From Jiangella sp. DSM 45060 (GTDB lineage: Bacteria; Actinomycetota; Actinomycetes; Jiangellales; Jiangellaceae), in the NCBI RefSeq assembly GCF_900105175.1, contig NZ_LT629771.1, forward strand, positions 3,472,001 to 3,536,000: a stretch of 64,000 bases of DNA, read 5' to 3'. The stretch's first letter is position 1. Every line of letters starts with the position of its first letter. Positions 58,045-64,000 of the stretch are shown here, piece by piece. The position numbers and the translations under genes were made by a program. The notes beneath the pieces were generated by a model, which saw only the letters and a list, made by a program, of their open reading frames with translations, ran no database searches and was not told where the DNA came from.

Positions 58045-59076
58045 ATGGAGCCCGGGGACGGTCACCACAAGCGGCCGACCATCACGGACGTCGCCGAGCG
58101 GGCGGGCGTCACGAAGGCGACCGTCTCGAAGTACCTCAACCGGGCGCACGGCTATGCCATGGCGGCGGCGACGCGCGAGCGGATCCGCGCGGCCATCCAG
58201 GAGCTCGACTTCCAGCCCAGCCCGCTGGCCCGCGGCCTCTCCCGCAGCGCGACGTCGACCATCGGGCTGGTGGTGGCCGACATCCGCAGCCAGTTCTACC
58301 CCGACCTCGTCGCCAGCATCCAGACCGCGGCCGAGGCGGCCGGCTATACCCTCGTCCTCGGCAGCTCCGGCGACGACCCAGGCCGCGAGCTCGACATCAT
58401 CCGCTCCATGGCGCACCGCCGCGTCGACGGCGTCGTGCTCGTCGCCGTCCGGTCCGAGAGCGACCACATCGACTACCTGCGCCGGCGCGGCATCCAGATC
58501 GTGCTGGCCAGCCGCGACCTCCCCGAGCTCGTCGCCGACACCGTCGTCGTCGACAGCCTGGCCGGCGGGCGTGCGGCCACACGGCACCTGCGCTCGCTCG
58601 GCCACCGGCGGCTCGCGCACGTCGCCGGCGAGGCCACCGTCAAGCCGTTCGCCGACCGCGCCCGCGGCTTCGCGCTGGAGACCGCCGACCTCCCGGACCT
58701 CCCCGTCGAGGTCGCGACGTCCACCATCGAGGGCGGCCGGGCGGCGGCACGTGCCCTGCTCGATGTCGCCTCGCCGCCCACGGGCATCTTCTTCGCCAGC
58801 GACACCATGGCCCTCGGCGGCCTCATGGCCTGCGCCGACCTCGGCCTGCGCGTCCCGGACGACGTCTCCGTGGCCGGCTTCGACAACGTGACGGTGGGCC
58901 AGCTGCCCGGCATCGGCCTCACCACCGTCGACTCCGACGCCGCCCGGGTCGGCGAGCGGGCCACCGAGCTGCTGCTCGAGCGCATCCTCGCCCCCGCCGG
59001 CGCCGCCACCGACCCCGTCCTCGTCACCCGCCCCGCCGAGCTCGTCGTCCGCACCTCCACCGCCCCGCCGCGCTGA
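58045..59076 (+). CDS. LacI-family regulator of the importer/CoA operon
   Basis: 343-aa repressor. HTH TITDVAERAGVTKATVSKYLN, hinge PSPLARGLSRSATSTIGLVV, then a periplasmic-binding-protein-like effector domain (GIFFASDTMALGGLMACADLGLRVPDDVSVAGFDN). ATG 58045 has AGTAGGTG six bases upstream; GTG 58036 directly after the TAG is an alternative. As the last gene of the operon it would be induced with it. The two CCGG-centred operators at 48852-48888 are its probable targets. Confidence 0.9.
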   Translation: MEPGDGHHKRPTITDVAERAGVTKATVSKYLNRAHGYAMAAATRERIRAAIQELDFQPSPLARGLSRSATSTIGLVVADIRSQFYPDLVASIQTAAEAAGYTLVLGSSGDDPGRELDIIRSMAHRRVDGVVLVAVRSESDHIDYLRRRGIQIVLASRDLPELVADTVVVDSLAGGRAATRHLRSLGHRRLAHVAGEATVKPFADRARGFALETADLPDLPVEVATSTIEGGRAAARALLDVASPPTGIFFASDTMALGGLMACADLGLRVPDDVSVAGFDNVTVGQLPGIGLTTVDSDAARVGERATELLLERILAPAGAATDPVLVTRPAELVVRTSTAPPR

Positions 59077-59165
59077 GCCTGTTCCGCCCATCACATCGGG
59101 GTCCGAAACTGTCACGAAACCACCCCCCTGCTCCGTCGTCCAGATGAGAGCACGAGGAGGCAGCG

Positions 59166-60488
59166 ATGCGCAGGATCCTGATCGTCGGCGGCGGGTACGC
59201 CGGGTTCTACACCGCGTGGCGGCTGGAGAAGAAGCTCCGCCCGCACGAGGCGGACGTCACGCTCGTCGACCCGCGGCCGTACATGACCTACCAGCCGTTC
59301 CTGCCCGAGGTGACCGCCGGATCGGTCGAGGCCAGGCACGTCGCGGTGTCGCTGCGGCGGCACCTGCGCCGCACCCGCCTGATCGCCGGCAGCGTCGTCG
59401 ACATCGACCACGCCCACCGGACGGCGACCGTCGAGACGGCGGCCGGGCCGGTGCGGAAGCTGGACTACGACGTCGTCGTGGTGACGGCGGGCGCCGTCAC
59501 GCGGACGTTCCCGATCCCGGGCGTCGCCGACGAGGCGATCGGCCTCAAGCACGTCGAGGAGGCGGTCGCGATCCGCGACCGGCTGCTGACGGCGTTCGAG
59601 CGGGCCGCCGCGCTGCCTCCGGGCCCGGAACGGCGCAAGCTGCTGACGGTGACGGTGGTCGGCGGCGGCTTCACCGGCGTCGAGGGGTTCGGCGAGCTGC
59701 TGTCGCTGGGCACCGCGCTGCTGAAGCACTACCCGGAGCTCGACGCCGGCGACCTCGCGTTCCACCTGGTCGAGGTACGCGACCGCATCCTGCCGGAGGT
59801 CACCGACAAGCCCGGCGCCTGGGTCGTCCGGCACCTGGAGAAGCGCGGCGGGCACGTCCACCTGGGCACCAAGCTGGTGTCGGCGCGCGACGGGCACATC
59901 GTGCTGTCGGACGGCTCGGAGTACGACAACGAGCTGCTGATCTGGACCGCCGGCAACCAGAGCAACCCGGTCGTCGCGCGGCACACGGACCTGCCGGTGG
60001 ACGAGCAGGGGCTGTTCCGGGTCCGCGCCGACCTGCGCATCGGCACCGACGACGCGCCGGTGCCGGACGCCTGGGCGGCCGGCGACAACGCGGCCGTCCC
60101 GGACCTGACGTCGGACCTGCCCGGCGCGCACGTCGTGCCCAACGCGCAGAACGCCGTGCGCCAGGGCAAGCGGCTGGCCAAGAACATCGTCGCCGACCTG
60201 CGCGGACGCCGGACCAAGCCGTACGTGCACCACAGCCTCGGCACCATCGCCACGCTCGGCCTGGGCCAGGGCATCTTCCAGTACCGCCGCATCGTCATCA
60301 CCGGGCTGCTGGCCTGGCTGATGCACCGCGGCTACCACGTGCTGGCGGTGCCGACGTGGGAGCGCAAGGTCCGCGTCTTCCTCGTCTGGGCGGCGGCGCT
60401 GTTCTACGGCCGCGACGTCGTGTCGCTGCAGTCGGTGCAGCACCCGCGCGACGCCTTCGTGGCGGCGACGCGCGACCGCGACCGGTAG
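59166..60488 (+). CDS. Type II NADH dehydrogenase-like flavoprotein
   Basis: 440-aa NAD(P)H:quinone oxidoreductase-like protein. FAD motif RILIVGGGYAGFYTAWRLEKKL, NADH motif VTVVGGGFTGVEGFGELL, FAD-binding AAGDNAAVPDL, and a C-terminal membrane-associating region (IVITGLLAWLMHRGYHVLAV, VFLVWAAALFYGRDVV). It would pass electrons from NADH to menaquinone without proton pumping. AGGAGG precedes the ATG. A second such gene faces it at 61499. Confidence 0.9.
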   Translation: MRRILIVGGGYAGFYTAWRLEKKLRPHEADVTLVDPRPYMTYQPFLPEVTAGSVEARHVAVSLRRHLRRTRLIAGSVVDIDHAHRTATVETAAGPVRKLDYDVVVVTAGAVTRTFPIPGVADEAIGLKHVEEAVAIRDRLLTAFERAAALPPGPERRKLLTVTVVGGGFTGVEGFGELLSLGTALLKHYPELDAGDLAFHLVEVRDRILPEVTDKPGAWVVRHLEKRGGHVHLGTKLVSARDGHIVLSDGSEYDNELLIWTAGNQSNPVVARHTDLPVDEQGLFRVRADLRIGTDDAPVPDAWAAGDNAAVPDLTSDLPGAHVVPNAQNAVRQGKRLAKNIVADLRGRRTKPYVHHSLGTIATLGLGQGIFQYRRIVITGLLAWLMHRGYHVLAVPTWERKVRVFLVWAAALFYGRDVVSLQSVQHPRDAFVAATRDRDR

Positions 60489-60589
60489 GAGGTCATCCGG
60501 AACGGACGAGGCACCGGCCCTGGCACCGCGAGAAGGTGGAGGCAGGGCGCCCGCGGCCGGTGTCGGATTCGCCGGGACTCCCGCCTCGC

Positions 60590-60632
60590 ACGCGATGCCG
60601 GGTCGGTGCCGTGCACCGACCCGGCATCGCGT
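60590..60632. repeat. Perfect 20-bp inverted repeat with 3-base loop
   Basis: Arms 60590-60609 and 60613-60632 are exact complements around CGT, a 43-base near-palindrome containing GGTCGGTGC and GCACCGACC. It lies about 100 bases after the NDH-2 stop in a stretch without an intact gene (60489-60881). It could be a strong terminator or a relic of a mobile element; no T-run follows. Confidence 0.85.
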
Positions 60633-60673
60633 CGGGCACCGCCGACCTGCGACGCGATCTCGGCGGCGCGATC

Positions 60674-60851
60674 ATGCAGTCGATCCTCGACGCCCTGCTC
60701 ACCGCCGGCTACGCCTCCGCCGTCTCGGCCGCGATCGCCGCCGCGCCGAACCGGGTCGGCGCTGGTCCACCTGCTGTACCCGGCCAAGGAGGACGAGGTC
60801 CGGCTGCTGACCGAGTGCCACGCCGCCGACACCCGCGTCGTCGACCCGTGA
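60674..60851 (+). pseudogene. Frame-broken small gene remnant, unknown
   Basis: One frame gives MQSILDALLTAGYASAVSAA from 60674; at about 60760 the protein-like sequence passes to another frame (ALVHLLYPAKEDEVRLLTEC, then HAADTRVVDP and a stop). The two parts look like one short protein split by an indel. I do not recognise the family. Confidence 0.35.
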
Positions 60852-60881
60852 TCGCGCGGTGTGTCCGGTAGGTTGCCCGCC

Positions 60882-61423
60882 GTGAGCCAGGCCGAACCCG
60901 CCAGCTGGCCACCCGCCCCCATCAGGACCGCGCGACTCCTGCTCCGCGAGCCGGAGGGGCGGGACCGCCCGGCGATCATCGAGCTCTTCACCTCGCCCGA
61001 GGTGGGCACGTACATCGGCGGCCCTCGGCCGCGGGACGAGTTCGAGCGGGCGCTGCCCGAGGAGCCCGATCGGCGACCTGGCCTCTTCGTCGTCGATCTC
61101 GACGGAGTCGTGATCGGCATCGTCACGATCGAACGCGCGGCGGGGAGAGTCTCCCGCGGCAGGTCGCCGGACAGGTCGAGCTCGGCTACCTGTTCCTGCC
61201 CGCGGCGTGGGGACACGGATACGCCGCCGAGGCGTGCGCGGCGGCGCTCGACCGGTTCGCCGGCGCACATCCCGGCGAGCCGGTGGTGCTGTCCACCCAG
61301 ACCGCCAACGACCGCTCGATGCGCCTGGCGGCGAGGCTGGGCTTCACGGAGGTGGAGCGGTACGAGGCGTACGGCGCCGAGCAGTGGTGTGGCGTGTGGT
61401 TCCCGGCCCGGTCGTCCGGCTGA
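60882..61423 (+). pseudogene. GNAT acetyltransferase, frameshifted
   Basis: First frame: IRTARLLLREPEGRDRPAIIELFTSPEVGTYIGGP to VVDLDGVVIGIVTIERA. From about 61160 another frame continues with VELGYLFLPAAWGHGYAAEA, LSTQTANDRSMRLAARLGFT and EVERYEAYGAEQWCGVWFP. Together they form a complete RimJ/RimL-like acetyltransferase of about 180 residues; the change lies between about 61137 and 61160. It is a real disruption or a sequencing slip. TAGGTT at 60869-60874, seven bases before GTG 60882, is an intact leaderless promoter. Confidence 0.8.
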
Positions 61424-61488
61424 GCCGCCGGCGCGAGGACGCGGCCGGCGCCGGATCCCACGATGATGACGTCGTACTCGTCGGCCAT
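61424..61488 (-). pseudogene. GMC oxidoreductase 5' stub
   Basis: MADEYDVIIVGSGAG at 61488-61444 is the start and dinucleotide-binding motif of a GMC-type (choline/glucose dehydrogenase-like) flavoprotein, but similarity ends after about 15-18 codons and the frame then runs antisense through the GNAT remnant. GAGAGGG overlaps the stop of the preceding NDH-2 gene and would be a working ribosome site. Only the beginning of a lost third gene of that operon remains. Confidence 0.65.
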
Positions 61489-61498
61489 GACGGCCCTC

Positions 61499-62779
61499 TC
61501 AGTCCAGCGCGATGTGCGGCCGGTCCGCTTCGTCGTCACCCCAGGCGATGCGCTGCGGCGTCGACGAGGTCTCGATGGTGGCTGTGCGGTCGCGGTCGAA
61601 GTAGTCCCAGGCCCACGTCACGAACGCGTCGGTCTGGCTGTGCACGCCGCTCATCAGCATCATGTGCACGCCGAGCCACGCCGCGAACGCGACCGGTCCC
61701 TCGACCTGGTGGCGGTGCCGCCCGACCTCGGCGACGGCGGCGTTGCGGCCGATCATCGCCATGATGCCCTTGTCCTTGTAGCGGAACGGGCGGCCCGGCT
61801 CGCGCCGCAGGTCGCGCAGGATGTTCTCCGCGGCCCACTTCCCGGACTGCTGCGCGACGGAGCCCAGCTGCGGCCACGTCCCCGACTCCCCCGACGGGAT
61901 GTTCGCGGCGTCGCCGACGGCGTAGGCGTCCGGGTAGCCCGCCAGGGTGAGGTCCGGCCGGACGTCGAGGCGCGCGCCGCGGCCCGGCTCCGGCCCAGCG
62001 CTCGCGGCGACGGACGAGCCCAGCTCGCCGCCGCCCCACACCACCGTCCGGGCCGGGATGCTGCCGCCGTCGTCGAGCTCGACGCGGTCCGGGTGGACGG
62101 CCGCGACGCCGGTGCACAGCCGCACCTCGGCGCCCGCCTCCCGCAGCTTGCGGGCGGTGTACTCCTGCGCGTGCGCGGAGAACTCGCCGAGCAGCGCGTC
62201 GCCGCGGTCGACGATGGTGATACGGCCGGGCCGGCCCAGCCGCCCGGACGCGTGCAGGGCACCCAGCAGCTCGGCGAGGGCGCCGGTGGTCTCGACGCCG
62301 GTCGGTCCGCCGCCGACGACCACGACGTCGAGGGTTCCGGGCGCCGCGTCGCGCAGCAAGTCCTGCAGGTGCCGCCGCAGCCGCTCCGCGTCGGCGACGG
62401 AGTACAGCGGGAACGCGTGCTCGGCGCCCGGGACGCCGAAGAAGTTCGGCCGGGCGCCCGCGGCCACGACGACGTGCGACCCGGTGAGGGTCCGGCCGTC
62501 GGTCAGGACGAGGCCGTGGTCGGCCAGCCACACCTCGGCGACCTCCGCGGTCACGACGTCGACCGTCGCGTGCTCCCGGAAGATGGCCCGGTGCGGCCGG
62601 GCGACGTCCTCGGCCGGCAGCTGCGAGCTGGCCACCTGGTACAACAGCGGCTGGAACTGGTGGTAGTCGTTGCGGTCGACCAGCGTCACGCCGACGCCGT
62701 CCTCGGCCAGCCGGCGGGCACAGGCGACGCCGGCCAGCCCGCCGCCGAGGACGAGCACGCGGTCCGCGCTCCCGCTCAC
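61499..62779 (-). CDS. Second type II NADH dehydrogenase-like flavoprotein
   Basis: 426-aa oxidoreductase. RVLVLGGGLAGVACARRLAEDGVGVTLVD (FAD), DYHQFQPLLYQVAS (typical NDH-2 block), VVVVGGGPTGVETTGALAEL (NADH), YAVGDAANIP. The C-terminal block KGIMAMIGRNAAVAEVG and AAWLGVHMMLMSGV is the quinone/membrane part. It is a closer NDH-2 match than the one at 59166. GTG 62779 overlaps the GH15 stop (GTGA). Confidence 0.92.
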   Translation of the reverse strand: MSGSADRVLVLGGGLAGVACARRLAEDGVGVTLVDRNDYHQFQPLLYQVASSQLPAEDVARPHRAIFREHATVDVVTAEVAEVWLADHGLVLTDGRTLTGSHVVVAAGARPNFFGVPGAEHAFPLYSVADAERLRRHLQDLLRDAAPGTLDVVVVGGGPTGVETTGALAELLGALHASGRLGRPGRITIVDRGDALLGEFSAHAQEYTARKLREAGAEVRLCTGVAAVHPDRVELDDGGSIPARTVVWGGGELGSSVAASAGPEPGRGARLDVRPDLTLAGYPDAYAVGDAANIPSGESGTWPQLGSVAQQSGKWAAENILRDLRREPGRPFRYKDKGIMAMIGRNAAVAEVGRHRHQVEGPVAFAAWLGVHMMLMSGVHSQTDAFVTWAWDYFDRDRTATIETSSTPQRIAWGDDEADRPHIALD

Positions 62780-64000
62780 AGCGACAGCTCCGCGAGCCGC
62801 TCGTGCAGGACGAGCCGGCCGGCGGCCTGGATCAGCGCGAGGTGCGAGAACGCCTGCGGGGTGTTGCCGAGATGACGGGCCCGGTCCACGTCGAACTCCT
62901 CCGCGTACAGGCCGAGCGGCGAGGCGACCGCGAGCAGCCGCTCCATCAGGGCGGTCGCCCGCTCCATCTCGCCCACGGCCGCGAGGGCGGACACCAGCCA
63001 GAACGAGCAGATGAGGAAGGTCCCCTCCTTGCCGGCCAGGCCGTCGTCGGTCTCGTCGGTGCGGTAGCGCAGCACGAAGCCGTTCTCGGTGAGCTCCTCG
63101 TCGATGGCGTCGATGGTGGCCCGGATCCGCTCGTCGTCGTCGGGCAGGAACCCGAACAGCGGCGCGAGCAGGGTCGACGCGTCCAGGGCGTCGGTGTCGT
63201 AGTGCTGGCGCAGCACGCCGCGGTCGCTGACGCCGTGCTCGAGGATGTCCTGACGGATCTCCTCGGCCGCCGCGGCCCACGCCTGCTGCCGCTCGGGGTC
63301 GTCGCGGATCGCGGCCAGCTGGGCGGCGCGGTCCAGCGCGACCCAGCACATGAGCTTGGACGACACGTAGTGCTGCGGCTTGCCGCGGGCCTCCCAGATG
63401 CCCTGGTCCGGGTCGCGCCAGACCGCGGCGGCCGCCTCCGCCTGCGTCTTCACCAGCGGCCACAGCCGCCGCGGCAGGTGCCGGCTGCGGCGGGTGTGCA
63501 GCAGCAGCGCGTCGAGGACCGCGCCGTACACGTCGTTCTGACGCTGGTCGAACGCGCCGTTGCCGATCCGCACCGGCCGCGCGCCCTCGTAGCCGGACAG
63601 CTCGTCGCGCGTGGACTCGGTGAGGTCGCGCCGGCCGTCGACGCCGTACATGATCTGCAGGCTGCCGTCCTCCCGCGGCTCGACGTCCGCGACGAACTGC
63701 ATGAACTCCTCGGCCTCCCAGTCCAGGTTGAGGAAGTGCAGCGCCTGCAGGGTGAACGTGGTGTCGCGCATCCACGTGTAGCGGTAGTCCCAGTTGCGCT
63801 CGCCGCCCGGCGTCTCCGGCAGCGACGTCGTCAGCGCGGCCACCGTCGCGCCGGTCGGCATGTAGGTCAGGCCCTTGATGGTCAGGGCGGACCGTTCGAT
63901 GGGATGGCGCAGCGGGTGGTCGGGGATGCGGGCCCGGGCCAGCCAGTCGCGCCAGAAGCCGATGGTTCGGCCGACCCGTTCCCACGCGTCGTCGACGTCG
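62776..64000 (-). CDS. GH15 glucoamylase/trehalase-like hydrolase (5' end outside window)
   Basis: The visible 408 residues run from DVDDAWERVGRTIGFWRDWL to the C-terminus. TYMPTGATVAALTTSLPETPGGERNWDYRYTWMRDTTF is the GH15 catalytic-barrel signature, with RNWDYRYTWMRD typical of bacterial glucoamylase- and trehalase-type members. The second acid region lies near GLYAEEFD, then GNTPQAFSHLALI. It probably hydrolyses trehalose or maltodextrins in the cytoplasm. The N-terminal beta domain is cut off by the window edge. Coupled to the NDH-2 gene. Confidence 0.92.
   Translation of the reverse strand, partial: DVDDAWERVGRTIGFWRDWLARARIPDHPLRHPIERSALTIKGLTYMPTGATVAALTTSLPETPGGERNWDYRYTWMRDTTFTLQALHFLNLDWEAEEFMQFVADVEPREDGSLQIMYGVDGRRDLTESTRDELSGYEGARPVRIGNGAFDQRQNDVYGAVLDALLLHTRRSRHLPRRLWPLVKTQAEAAAAVWRDPDQGIWEARGKPQHYVSSKLMCWVALDRAAQLAAIRDDPERQQAWAAAAEEIRQDILEHGVSDRGVLRQHYDTDALDASTLLAPLFGFLPDDDERIRATIDAIDEELTENGFVLRYRTDETDDGLAGKEGTFLICSFWLVSALAAVGEMERATALMERLLAVASPLGLYAEEFDVDRARHLGNTPQAFSHLALIQAAGRLVLHERLAELSL

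Noticed and set aside
56224-59115. 963-codon minus-strand open frame across the CoA-transferase and LacI genes
   Set aside because: Composition is that of an antisense shadow, with no motif, and the plus-strand genes are clear family members.
1-64000. tRNA, rRNA, riboswitch, prophage or insertion-sequence features
   Set aside because: I found no cloverleaf ends, rRNA segments, transposase or integrase motifs; absence by eye is not proof for small RNAs.

Overview
The window is about 73% GC, has a strong G/C third-position bias, many GTG and TTG starts, ATGA/GTGA stop-start overlaps, a SigE-type ECF sigma factor, Imm5-like and encapsulin genes, and many apparently leaderless mRNAs. All of this points to an actinomycete (Actinomycetota). 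A Jiangella-like or related soil or plant-associated genus is plausible, but I cannot prove it from sequence. I saw no rRNA, tRNA, CRISPR array, phage or intact insertion sequence. Almost all of it is coding; the largest stretch without an intact gene is 60489-60881.

Layout. (1) 1-2058: end of a cytosine-deaminase-like amidohydrolase and a DAO-type flavoenzyme. (2) 2116-11450: a minus-strand glycan operon (1362-aa secreted GH99-like modular protein, CUT1 sugar ABC importer, cytoplasmic GH99-like hydrolase) divergent from an AraC regulator. (3) 11475-14562: GNAT, SoxR with a textbook SoxR box driving a divergent MFS pump, and an Imm5-like protein. (4) 14559-22773: minus-strand operon for uptake and breakdown of an amino-acid or peptide-like compound (oligopeptide-type ABC importer, cupin, PLP lyase) next to an ArsR-type regulator. 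Its binding protein appears circularly permuted. (5) 22864-29499: SGNH hydrolase, methyltransferase, small alarmone synthetase, small unknown protein, a deletion-damaged siderophore-binding protein gene behind an iron box, SulP transporter, GAP-family membrane protein. (6) 29517-34809: a seven-gene minus-strand operon behind a Zur-like box (COG0523 protein, zinc-free L28 and S14 paralogues, methyltransferase, Fec-type ABC importer), which looks like a zinc-starvation operon. (7) 35013-40437: GH114-like lipoprotein; sugar-acid catabolic genes (alcohol dehydrogenase, IclR, IlvD/EDD dehydratase, SDR); DUF3817. (8) 40500-48678: PQQ-type sugar dehydrogenase, ECF sigma/anti-sigma pair, DyP peroxidase with encapsulin shell, ParDE-like toxin-antitoxin whose toxin stop is lost, multicopper oxidase, phosphoesterase. 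(9) 48842-59076: a LacI-controlled operon joining a CUT1 sugar-type importer to CoA-thioester degradation enzymes and ending in its own LacI gene. (10) 59166-64000: two NDH-2-like flavoproteins flanking a decay zone with a frameshifted GNAT, a GMC-oxidoreductase stub and a long perfect palindrome; then the 3' part of a GH15 glucoamylase/trehalase.

How the genes work together. The window is mostly nutrient capture with local regulators: two CUT1 importers, one peptide-type importer and one metallophore-type importer, each with its own catabolic or accessory enzymes and a nearby AraC, ArsR, LacI or Zur control element. The second theme is redox and metal stress (SoxR pump, DyP nanocompartment, Zur operon, iron-box gene, multicopper oxidase, NDH-2 enzymes). 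The most unusual items are the permuted binding protein, the Zur-controlled Fec-type importer, and the hybrid importer plus CoA-catabolism operon.
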